NCBI GenBank assembly: GCA_003694325.1
Contig: RFKJ01000070.1
Span: 1 to 6,501 of the forward strand
Source: Deltaproteobacteria bacterium
GTDB lineage: Bacteria; Myxococcota_A; UBA796; UBA2385
DNA length: 6,501 nucleotides
Reading direction: 5' to 3'
Part shown: in pieces, positions 1 to 6,291 of the stretch
Numbering within the stretch: position 1 is the stretch's first letter
Layout: each line of letters starts with the position of its first letter
Translations under genes and position numbers: made by a program
The notes under the pieces: generated by a model
Databases searched by the model: none
Seen by the model: only the letters and a program-made list of their open reading frames with translations
What the model was told of the DNA's origin: nothing

Positions 1-1
1 G

Positions 2-30
2 GTTATAACAGTGCAACGTTGCACTGTCAT
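2..30 (-). promoter_or_regulatory. Leftward sigma-70-type promoter at window edge
   Basis: Read on the minus strand, a -35 box ATGACA (plus positions 25-30; 5 of 6 match TTGACA) is followed by exactly 17 bp and then a -10 box TATAAC (plus positions 2-7; 5 of 6 match TATAAT). In such GC-rich DNA two near-consensus boxes at the ideal spacing are unlikely by chance. Transcription would start just outside the left edge, so the controlled gene is not visible. GTTATAAC (2-9) is itself a palindrome, so a rightward TATAAC (4-9) also exists, but no credible gene follows it within 450 bp. Confidence 0.65.
8..27. promoter_or_regulatory. 20-bp perfect palindrome, probable repressor operator
   Basis: ACAGTGCAACGTTGCACTGT is perfectly self-complementary over 20 bp (two 10-bp arms, no spacer). 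It fills the spacer of the leftward promoter and reaches into its -35 box, so a dimeric protein bound here would block RNA polymerase. Size and symmetry are typical of operators for TetR-type or similar helix-turn-helix dimers, which often control their own or an adjacent divergent gene. The regulator family is an inference; no regulator gene lies in the window. Confidence 0.65.
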
Positions 31-39
31 GAAAAACCA

Positions 40-81
40 GCCACGGCAGAGCGGCCACGGCAGGGCAGCCACGGCAGAGCG
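40..81. repeat. Three 14-bp tandem repeats
   Basis: Units GCCACGGCAGAGCG (40-53), GCCACGGCAGGGCA (54-67) and GCCACGGCAGAGCG (68-81) are head to tail. Units 1 and 3 are identical and unit 2 differs at two positions. A partial fourth unit (GCCA) follows. The tract lies in the long leader between the left-edge promoter and the cyclase gene, with no credible coding frame across it. It looks like a simple slippage-derived minisatellite; no function is evident. Confidence 0.75.
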
Positions 82-420
82 GCCAGCGAGGAACCCGGCG
101 CAGGAAGCCGCCACCGTGGCACCCGGGTGGACGGGCCGCGGGGCTCGGCGTCGAGAGGGCGACGACCCAGGCGACGACGGGCGGGAATGTCGGGGGGCGT
201 CGGCCGGGGGTGGGCCACGAGGCGCAGTCGAGAGCAGCCCCACCGCGTGGCCGGGCACCACGCAGGCACCGCGGTCGCAGCGGCATGGTGGTGGGGGACC
301 AGGGAGATCGCCGGGGGCGGGCCCAGGTCGAGCATGCGGGCAGCACAGTGCCGAGCGGCGTCTCCCCTGCGACGGCTCGCCCCTGACTCGTCCAACGGCT
401 TACCCGCGCCGGGGCACCGC
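82..420. other. Non-coding GC-rich spacer
   Basis: Open frames cross this stretch on both strands, but their products are low-complexity Arg/Gly/Pro/Ala-rich sequence of the kind made by stop-poor GC-rich DNA, with no domain-like pattern. The only structure noted is a 6-bp stem GCGTGG/CCACGC (245-250 with 258-263), which is within chance expectation. No RNA gene or extended repeat was recognised. The cyclase frame stays open upstream to position 19, but its translation here is unlike the protein that follows. Confidence 0.6.
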
Positions 421-429
421 GCCTATACT
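400..429 (+). promoter_or_regulatory. Candidate promoter of the cyclase gene
   Basis: TATACT at 424-429 matches TATAAT at 5 of 6 positions and is the only AT-rich hexamer in the approach to the gene. A weak -35 candidate, TTACCC (400-405), lies 18 bp upstream. A start near 436 would leave a leader of about 15 nt to the GTG at 451 or about 45 nt to the ATG at 481. The -10 is convincing and the -35 is poor, so an activator or another sigma factor could be involved. Confidence 0.4.
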
Positions 430-442
430 CCCACCCGTCCCT

Positions 443-453
443 GGAGCCTCGTG
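443..453 (+). promoter_or_regulatory. GGAG ribosome site before alternative GTG start
   Basis: GGAG at 443-446 precedes an in-frame GTG at 451 by four bases. The ATG at 481 has no purine-rich site upstream. If the GTG is used, the cyclase gains ten residues (MVVHPATANS) before the ATG-encoded Met. The family-like N-terminus (xxFVPxLVxRR) begins right after the ATG, so the start stays ambiguous. Confidence 0.35.
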
Positions 454-480
454 GTCGTCCATCCCGCTACCGCCAACTCA

Positions 481-3400
481 ATGGCAAGCTTCGTTCCGGC
501 GCTCGTCACCCGCCGTTTCGGAGCGCAGAGTGAGCCGCTCACGGAACCACAGGAGGAGCGCCTGGTGGCCGCGGTGCTCTTCGCCGACATCTCGGGCTTC
601 ACCCCCCTGGCCGAGCGCCTGGCACGCCACGGGGCCCGAGGCGCCGAAGAACTGACCGACCTCCTCAACCGCTACTTCGGCCGGCTCATCGCTGTGATCG
701 AGGAGCACGGCGGCGAAGTGGTCAAGTTCGCCGGCGACGCCCTGCTGGCCCTCTGGATCGACCCCGATCTCGCCACGGCGACCCGAAGGGCGGCAGCGTG
801 CGGCCACCAGGTCCACGATGCCCTGGCCGAGGTGGCCCGCCACGCCGACGCCTCGCTGACGCTGCGGATCGGCATCGGCGCGGGCCCGCTCCAGGTGCTC
901 TACGTGCACGGCGACTCCAGCCACTGGGAGTGCGTCCCCATCGGCGCTCCCCTCGACCAGATGGCCACGGCCGAGCACCACGCGGCGACCGGCCAGACCG
1001 TGCTGTCGGCCGAGGCCTGGACCCTGGTCGCCCCCTACTGCACGGGCTCCCCGGTCGGCGGTGGCTGCGTGCGCCTCGACGCCATCTCTGATCCGCTGCC
1101 CCCCGTTGCCGCCCCCTCTCTACCTCTCCCGCAGGTGAGGGCCCCTCCCTCCCCTGCAACCCCTCCTCCCGCTCCGGTGATCCATGACGCCGCCGTGGCC
1201 GGCTTCGTGTCTCGGGCGGTCCGGCTGCGCCTGGCGGCCGGCCAGACCGACTGGCTGTCCGAGCTGCGGCGGGTCACGGTCCTGTTCATCCACCTGGTCG
1301 GCCTGGCGACCCGTGAGGACGATCGGCTGCGGTGCACCCAGGCCGCCTTCGGCACGCTCGGCGGCGTGCTGGAGCGCTACCAGGCCAGCATCAACAAGCT
1401 CACCGTCGACGACAAGGGCATGAACGTGCTGGCGGCCCTCGGACTTCCGCCCCATGCCCACGAAGACGACCCGGTCCGCGGCGTCCTGGCCGCCATGGAT
1501 GTCCAGGCCGCCCTCTCCCGGCTCGGCCTGGAGTGCGCCATCGGCGTGGCCACCGGGCGGGTGTTCTGCGGCGTGGTCGGCGGGTCCACCCGCCGCGAGT
1601 ACACCGTGATGGGCGACACCGTGAACCTCGCCGCCCGGCTGATGCAGCAGGCCCGCGGTCACGTACTCTGTGACACCGCCACCCGAGAAGCTGCCCGGAG
1701 TCGGGTCCGCTTCGGTGCACCGGTGCGGCTGCGGCTCAAGGGCAAGACCGCCCCCGTGGCCGCCTGGGAACCCCAGGAAGTCGCCGCCTCCGAGATCGAG
1801 CCGCTGGTCGGTCGCCGTCGCCAGCGCGAGCAACTCGTCGAGGCACTGGATCACCTGGAACAGGGTGAGGGCCGGATCGTGCTCATCCAGGGCGCACCGG
1901 GCCTTGGGAAGTCCCACCTCACCGCCGACTTCCAGGCCCTGGCCCGCTCTCGGCGGATCCAGGTCCTGGCCGGGAGCGGAGACCCCATCGAGCGGACCAC
2001 TCCCTACTTCGCCTGGCGGCCGGTCTTCGCCCGCCTGCTCGGCCTCGACCAGCTCGACCGGAACGCCCGCCGGGCCCGCCTGGAGCAGCGAATGCGGTCC
2101 GACGAGGTCCTGGCCCGCCTCGGTCCCCTGCTGCGCGATGTCGTCGACGTCGATCTCCCCGATTCGGAGCTGACCGCTGCGATGCAGGGCGAGGTGCGCG
2201 CCTACAACACGCAGGACCTGCTCGTCCACCTGCTCCAGGGCGAGGTCGGCACCGATCCGCCCCGGCCCCTCGCCCTCGTCGTCGAGGACGCCCACTGGCT
2301 GGACTCGGCGTCCTGGGCCCTGCTCCGGCAGGTGGCGGACCGCGTGCAGCCGGTGTTGCTGGTGGTGGCCAGCCGTCCCCAGGAGGACCCCGTGCCCCCG
2401 ACCTGGACGGCACTGGCCGAGCGGCCGTCCAGTGTCCACATCCGCCTCGAACCCCTGACCGTGAACGAAACGGCCGACCTGCTGCAGCGCCGCCTGGGGG
2501 CAGCACCGGATGAGCTCCTGACCCGGACGATCTTCGAGCGGGCCGAGGGCAACCCCTTCTTCATCGAGGAGCTCGCCCTGTCCCTGCGCGAGAGCGGAGC
2601 CATCCGCGTCGATGCGGAAGGGGCCCGCCTGGCCGAGGGTGTGGTCGCCAACGGTCCCCTGAGCCTGCCGGACACGGTGCAGGGCGCCATCCTGGCACGC
2701 ATCGACCGCCTCGATCCGCGGCAGCAGCTGGTCTGCAAGGTCGCCAGCGTGATCGGGCGATCCTTCAGCTTCCGGGTCCTGCACGAGGTCTACCCGGTGG
2801 ACGGCGACCGGCCGGTGCTCCGTACCAAGGCCAGCGAGCTGGTCGGAGTCGGCCTGACCGAGCCCGAGGCGCCACCACCCGAGGAGGCCTGGCGCTACCG
2901 GCAGGAGACGACCCGCGAAGTCGCCTACGAGCTGCTGCTCTACTCCCAGCGGCGGCAGCTCCACCGCCGGGTGGCCGAGACCCTGGAGACCGCCTTCGGC
3001 GACCACATCGCCCCGCACTACCCCCGACTGGCCTGGCACTGGTCCCGAGCCGACCGCATCGACAAGGCCCTCCACTACCTCGAAAAGGCGGGCGACCAGG
3101 CCCTCGCGGAGGGGGCCTACCATGAAGCGGAGCGGGCATTCCGCCAGGCCCTCGAGATGCCCGGTGCGCCCCAGACCGACGACTCGTTCCTGCGGCGAGC
3201 CCACTGGCACCGCCAGCGGGGCGAAGCGCTGCTCGGCCTCGGGCAGCTCCCGGAGAGTCGCGCCGCCCTCGAAGCGGCGGCCGGACTGCTGGGCTTTCCC
3301 GTGCCGCCCTCCCTGGGCGGCGTGGTGTTGCAGCTCCTGGCCGGTGCGGGCCGCCAGGTGCGGGCACGCCTGCTGCCAGCCGCCGACCGGCCCCTGCCGA

Positions 3401-4545
3401 CTGAACAGGTCGCCATCCACAACGAAGCGGCCCAGGCCTACCTGCGCCTGCTCGAGACCTATTTCTTCCTGGCCGGGCCGGTCGAGACCCTCAACGCCGC
3501 ACTGCAGGCCCTCAACATCGCCGAGGCCGCCGGACCCTCGCCCGAGCTGGCCCGGGCCTACGCCCTGACCGGCTGGATCATCTCGATGGTCCCGCAGTTC
3601 CGCCTCACCGACTTGTACCTGCGGCTCGCGGCCGACCTGGTCTCCCGGCCCGAGGGCCGAGCCGCCCGCCAGCCGGTCCAGTTCTTCACCGGGTTCAGCC
3701 GGGTCGCGACCGGGCGCTGGGATGAAGGCACCGCGGCCCTCGAAGAGGCGGTCCAGCTCGCTGAGCGGATCGGCGACAAGCGGCGCTGGATCGAGGCGGT
3801 CTGCGGACTGTCCACCCTCCTGCACTACCGTGGCCGGTACGAACAGCGGGTCCGCATGGGGCGGGAGGTCCTGTACACCTCCGCGCGGCGACAGGGGGAC
3901 TTCCAGGCCGAGGCGTGGGGGATCCTCGACCAGTTGGAGAGCCTGCTGGCCCTCGGGGACCTGGAACGGGCCGGCCCCCTGCTGGACGCCTTGGAGCCCT
4001 TCCTCGATCAGGACATCGGGCGTTCCGAGCAGGTCTGGGGGCACGGCCTGCTGGCGCGGGGCCGCCTGCTCCAGGGCCGCTTGGACGATGCCCTGCGCGC
4101 CGCCGTCCAGGCCAACCGGGCCAGCGCCGGCCTGGCACCCGTCGCCGTGTACTGCTTCGAGGGCTACGCCGCGGCCGCCGAGGTTCTCCTGACCCTTCGG
4201 GAGCACGGCGGCACCGACCAGCCGGCCGGCGAGGTGACCCGCGAGGCCCGGCAGGCCTGCAAGGCGCTGCAGCGCTATGCCCGGGTCTTCCCGATCGCCC
4301 GCGCCCGCGCCCTGACCTGCCGTGGCTGGCAGCAACGCCTCGACGGTGCCCGCGGTGCCGCCGCCACCCTGCGTCGGGCCGTGGAAGCGGCCGCCTCGCT
4401 CCAGATGCCCTACGACGAAGCCCTGGCGCACGCCGCGCTCGGTCGCGCCCTCGGCGGCACGGAGGGTGCCGCCGAGCTGGATGCCGCCGCGCGGGGCTTC
4501 GAGCGGATCGGAGCGAGTGCACAGCTTGCGGGGCTGCACCGGTAG
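481..4545 (+). CDS. sAC-like tandem adenylate cyclase with ATPase and TPR regions
   Basis: This 1354-residue cytoplasmic protein probably converts ATP to cAMP under control of a large sensor region. Domain order matches mammalian sAC (ADCY10). Cyclase domain 1 (about 27-200) has LFADISGFT with metal-binding D36 and VVKFAGDALLALW with K82 and D86. A Pro-rich linker (about 205-234) follows. Cyclase domain 2 (about 262-430) has H271 where the metal Asp would be, but keeps K306 (INK), T375, N382 and R386 (YTVMGDTVNLAAR). The two domains should therefore pair into one complete active site. A STAND/AAA-type ATPase follows, with Walker A GAPGLGKS (471-478), Walker B LALVVED (597-603) and the family motif GNPFFIEEL (690-698). 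From about 850 to the end are TPR-like helical repeats such as 1081-1105. Domain 1 has A162 where human sAC has the bicarbonate-binding Arg, and D159/T163 at the Asn/Arg positions of a normal cyclase. The ATG at 481 is chosen because family-like sequence starts there; GTG 451 is the alternative. No membrane segment is seen. Guanylate cyclase activity is less likely given K306/T375. Confidence 0.95.
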   Translation: MASFVPALVTRRFGAQSEPLTEPQEERLVAAVLFADISGFTPLAERLARHGARGAEELTDLLNRYFGRLIAVIEEHGGEVVKFAGDALLALWIDPDLATATRRAAACGHQVHDALAEVARHADASLTLRIGIGAGPLQVLYVHGDSSHWECVPIGAPLDQMATAEHHAATGQTVLSAEAWTLVAPYCTGSPVGGGCVRLDAISDPLPPVAAPSLPLPQVRAPPSPATPPPAPVIHDAAVAGFVSRAVRLRLAAGQTDWLSELRRVTVLFIHLVGLATREDDRLRCTQAAFGTLGGVLERYQASINKLTVDDKGMNVLAALGLPPHAHEDDPVRGVLAAMDVQAALSRLGLECAIGVATGRVFCGVVGGSTRREYTVMGDTVNLAARLMQQARGHVLCDTATREAARSRVRFGAPVRLRLKGKTAPVAAWEPQEVAASEIEPLVGRRRQREQLVEALDHLEQGEGRIVLIQGAPGLGKSHLTADFQALARSRRIQVLAGSGDPIERTTPYFAWRPVFARLLGLDQLDRNARRARLEQRMRSDEVLARLGPLLRDVVDVDLPDSELTAAMQGEVRAYNTQDLLVHLLQGEVGTDPPRPLALVVEDAHWLDSASWALLRQVADRVQPVLLVVASRPQEDPVPPTWTALAERPSSVHIRLEPLTVNETADLLQRRLGAAPDELLTRTIFERAEGNPFFIEELALSLRESGAIRVDAEGARLAEGVVANGPLSLPDTVQGAILARIDRLDPRQQLVCKVASVIGRSFSFRVLHEVYPVDGDRPVLRTKASELVGVGLTEPEAPPPEEAWRYRQETTREVAYELLLYSQRRQLHRRVAETLETAFGDHIAPHYPRLAWHWSRADRIDKALHYLEKAGDQALAEGAYHEAERAFRQALEMPGAPQTDDSFLRRAHWHRQRGEALLGLGQLPESRAALEAAAGLLGFPVPPSLGGVVLQLLAGAGRQVRARLLPAADRPLPTEQVAIHNEAAQAYLRLLETYFFLAGPVETLNAALQALNIAEAAGPSPELARAYALTGWIISMVPQFRLTDLYLRLAADLVSRPEGRAARQPVQFFTGFSRVATGRWDEGTAALEEAVQLAERIGDKRRWIEAVCGLSTLLHYRGRYEQRVRMGREVLYTSARRQGDFQAEAWGILDQLESLLALGDLERAGPLLDALEPFLDQDIGRSEQVWGHGLLARGRLLQGRLDDALRAAVQANRASAGLAPVAVYCFEGYAAAAEVLLTLREHGGTDQPAGEVTREARQACKALQRYARVFPIARARALTCRGWQQRLDGARGAAATLRRAVEAAASLQMPYDEALAHAALGRALGGTEGAAELDAAARGFERIGASAQLAGLHR

Positions 4546-4556
4546 GGCCCGGCCCG

Positions 4557-4592
4557 GGCAGCCCTGCATCCGGCTGCCACCCACGCAGTGGG
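4557..4592 (+). terminator. Two small hairpins after the cyclase gene, possible weak terminator
   Basis: Stem 1 is GGCAGCC (4557-4563) pairing with GGCTGCC (4572-4578), with an 8-nt loop. Stem 2 is CCCAC (4580-4584) pairing with GTGGG (4588-4592), with a 3-nt loop. They begin 11 bases after the TAG stop. Neither has a downstream T run, so classic intrinsic termination is doubtful. They could attenuate readthrough or protect the mRNA end. Stem 2 ends two bases before the TACCTT element. Confidence 0.3.
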
Positions 4593-4593
4593 C

Positions 4594-4599
4594 TACCTT
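4594..4599 (+). promoter_or_regulatory. Candidate -10 element for the lipoprotein gene, possibly leaderless
   Basis: TACCTT (4 of 6 to TATAAT, with the key TAnnnT positions) lies 8 bases before the ATG at 4608. Transcription from it would start around 4606, giving an almost leaderless mRNA. This fits the absence of any Shine-Dalgarno-like sequence before that ATG. There is no -35 match at the right distance, so the call is weak; readthrough from the cyclase gene is the alternative. Confidence 0.25.
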
Positions 4600-4607
4600 G
4601 CATCCCG

Positions 4608-5669
4608 ATGCCCGACCTCCGCTCGCTCTCCATCGCCGCCGCCCTCACCTGGGCCCTGGCGCCCGCCTGCGGCCGGGTCCCCGACGACCTCTGCGCCGCA
4701 GACAGCCCCGAGGTCCAGGCCCTGTGCACCCTGGACCGGGTGGTCGAGAGCGTGTACGGGGGCCGCGGCGCCGAGGCCGCGGAGGAGTGCGACGTCCTGC
4801 CCCAGGGCACCTGGCGGGACGAGTGCCGGTTCCAGGTCGCCGAGGCCCTCGCCATGCGGGGCGAGCTGAACCCGGCGCTGTCCATCTGCGGCGAGATCGG
4901 ACGGTTCGCCCAGATGTGCTTCGGCCATGCCCTGTGGCTGCGCAGCACCGAGCTGGTCGACGCCACCCCCGCCGACGCCGACGCCTGGGAGCGGGTGGAC
5001 GCGTTCATCGCCACCCTGCCCGACATCGGCCTGCAAGGGGCCCACCTGACCGAGATCGCCCGGGCCGCCGCCTGGCACGGGATCTACGCGGGGTCCGGCA
5101 GCGCCGATCCCGCTGCCGCCCGCGCCGCACCGGGGCGCCATGCCCGCCACGCCCGGACCGCCTTCGCCTGGGAGGCGGTGCGCCTGCAGGGCAACCAGGG
5201 CCGGTCTCGCGACATCGTCGAGTACGTCCAGGCCGTGTGGGACGGTCGCGAACCGCCGCCGTCGGGCGCCCCTCTGCCGCTGGCCTGCTGGCGCGTCCGG
5301 CTGGTTCCCCGCATGGACCTGCTGTCGCCGCTCTATACCGGCACCATCCGCACCTACGGCGGCGGCATCCGGTTCACCGACCCCGATCCGGACACCGACC
5401 TGCGCATCGCCACCCTTTCCGCCATCTGGACCCACGGACGCCCCATCGACGCCCTGTACCTGGCCGAGCTGGCCCGGGATCCCTCGCCCGCCGTCCAGCT
5501 CACGGCGGCCACCCTGATGGGCGCCGACACCGGCGGCTATCGCCAGCCCGAGAGCTTCTTCACCGAACACAGCCCCGCCTGGAAGCTGGCCCGGGCCACC
5601 CGGAAGGCGGCCCAGCGGAACAACGTCCCGACTCCCTACACCCCCCGCACCGACGAGTCCTGTCCATGA
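4608..5669 (+). CDS. Predicted Cys-rich exported lipoprotein, unknown function
   Basis: This 353-residue protein was not recognised as a known family. Its N-terminus is a short export signal (R5, hydrophobic 7-18) ending LAPAC, so C21 is the likely lipidated Cys. The -3 residue is Ala rather than Leu, a relaxed lipobox; signal peptidase I cleavage after APA is the alternative. The N-terminal half has spaced Cys pairs: C29/C40, C61/C73 (Cx11C, with LP and RDE inside) and C94/C104 (ICGE...C...HALWLR). C227 and C352 add to an even count of eight besides C21, consistent with disulfides outside the cytoplasm. Residues about 75-110 look like a TPR-type helical hairpin, and about 265-305 (ending DPSPAVQLTAATLMG) like a HEAT-type repeat, suggesting a helical scaffold rather than an enzyme. 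The stop overlaps the next start (ATGA). The start is the only good in-frame Met ahead of the signal peptide. Confidence 0.88.
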   Translation: MPDLRSLSIAAALTWALAPACGRVPDDLCAADSPEVQALCTLDRVVESVYGGRGAEAAEECDVLPQGTWRDECRFQVAEALAMRGELNPALSICGEIGRFAQMCFGHALWLRSTELVDATPADADAWERVDAFIATLPDIGLQGAHLTEIARAAAWHGIYAGSGSADPAAARAAPGRHARHARTAFAWEAVRLQGNQGRSRDIVEYVQAVWDGREPPPSGAPLPLACWRVRLVPRMDLLSPLYTGTIRTYGGGIRFTDPDPDTDLRIATLSAIWTHGRPIDALYLAELARDPSPAVQLTAATLMGADTGGYRQPESFFTEHSPAWKLARATRKAAQRNNVPTPYTPRTDESCP

Positions 5670-6085
5670 CCCGGTGGCTCGCGATGGCGCTGGTGCTGGT
5701 GGCGGTCGTCGCCGCGGTGGCGCTGGGCATCCTGGCCCTGGGCCTGGACGACGACCTGGCGGCCGCGGTCTCCGACGAGGGCGCGCTTGCCCGCTGCGCC
5801 CACTTCCCCGACGAAGCCCGCCGCGAACGCTGCGAGGAGAGGGTCCTCGCCTCCACGTCCCGGACCGCCGAGATCGAGGCGGCCATCGCCGCCTCGGACG
5901 ACCCCCAGGAGCGTGACCTGTTGCGCCTGCAGCTCTTGTACCTCAAGCCGGTGGAGGCCCGGCGCCTCTGTGGCGAGATGGAGGGAGACCAGGCGCGCGA
6001 GATCTGCCAACGCTTCGAGGGACGCGGCCACCTGTGGCGCGACGGCAAGGGCGGCAGCCACGCCCGAAGCAAGCGGCGCCGCTGA
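5666..6085 (+). CDS. Small single-pass membrane protein with two Cx11C pairs
   Basis: This 139-residue protein has one N-terminal hydrophobic segment (about 4-27) after MTRW. A positive residue before the segment and acidic residues after it (DDD at 28-30) favour an outside C-terminal domain. That domain has exactly four Cys in two pairs of equal spacing: C44/C56 (CAHFP...RRERC) and C102/C114 (LCGE...REIC), followed by GHLWR (121-125). The lipoprotein encoded just upstream has the same two motifs in the same order, so the two are probably distant relatives. An uncleaved anchor is more likely than a signal peptide because no clear cleavage site is seen. The gene overlaps the upstream stop by ATGA and has no strong ribosome site of its own, pointing to translational coupling. 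The C-terminus is basic (SKRRR), and its last codons belong to the first unit of the 11-bp repeat tract. No function can be assigned. Confidence 0.85.
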   Translation: MTRWLAMALVLVAVVAAVALGILALGLDDDLAAAVSDEGALARCAHFPDEARRERCEERVLASTSRTAEIEAAIAASDDPQERDLLRLQLLYLKPVEARRLCGEMEGDQAREICQRFEGRGHLWRDGKGGSHARSKRRR

Positions 6086-6187
6086 TCCGCCGGTGAACCG
6101 CCGCTGATCCGCGGGGCAGCCGCCGCGCAGCCGCGGGGCAGCCGCCGCGCAGCCGCGGGGCATCCGCCGCGGAGCCGCCGGTGATCC
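6078..6187. repeat. Ten 11-bp tandem repeats overlapping the gene end
   Basis: Ten contiguous 11-mers fit the pattern GCSGSNSAKCC closely (G at position 7 in several, A at position 9 in one). Examples are GCCGCTGATCC (6078-6088, repeated at 6100-6110), GCCGGTGAACC (6089-6099) and GCCGGTGATCC (6177-6187). The middle has 22-bp higher-order units in which GCGGGGCAGCC alternates with GCCGCGCAGCC (6111-6154, two exact copies), then a diverged 22-mer (6155-6176). The first unit contains the TGA stop of the small membrane protein gene, so the tract has grown from, or into, the gene end. No protein-like frame crosses it on either strand. Confidence 0.85.
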
Positions 6188-6271
6188 GCCGGCGGCGTCC
6201 ACCGCGACATGCACCGCCGGCGGCGTCCACCGCGACGTGCACCGCCGGCGGCGTCCACCGCGACGTGCACC
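6188..6271. repeat. Three 28-bp tandem repeats
   Basis: Units at 6188-6215, 6216-6243 and 6244-6271 are head to tail. The only difference is A at 6209 where the other two copies have G (6237, 6265). Each unit begins GCCGGCGGCGTCC and ends GTGCACC or ATGCACC. Junctions between units make the 10-bp palindrome CCGCCGGCGG, and copies 2 and 3 contain the palindrome GTGCAC. The near identity indicates recent duplication. The period is not a multiple of three, so no constant peptide repeat is encoded. The array starts directly at the end of the 11-bp tract. Confidence 0.9.
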
Positions 6272-6272
6272 G

Positions 6273-6291
6273 CCGCCGGGGAGCCCGGCGG
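6273..6291 (+). terminator. GC-rich hairpin, possible transcript end
   Basis: CCGCCGGG (6273-6280) pairs perfectly with CCCGGCGG (6284-6291) around a GAG loop, extendable by one G-T pair (6272/6292). It is a very stable 8-bp stem, about 190 bases after the last gene on this strand. No T run follows, so intrinsic termination is uncertain. Its 3' arm overlaps the first two bases of the next hairpin repeat, so the two structures would compete. Confidence 0.4.

Noticed and set aside
27..395. Minus-strand 122-residue frame in the leader region
   Set aside because: The product is Arg/Pro/Ala-rich low complexity, crosses the 14-bp repeats, and has no ribosome site or family-like pattern.
1120..4584. 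A 1154-residue open frame antisense to the cyclase gene
   Set aside because: Its translation is biased, low-complexity Gly/Gln/Leu/Pro/Val-rich sequence without domain motifs. Strong GC third-position bias in the sense gene removes stops from this antisense frame. The sense frame has intact catalytic and Walker motifs throughout.
4593..5570. A 325-residue open frame antisense to the lipoprotein gene
   Set aside because: It is the same antisense shadow effect; the product is Gly/Ala/Gln-rich with no recognisable pattern, while the sense frame has a signal peptide and ordered Cys pairs.
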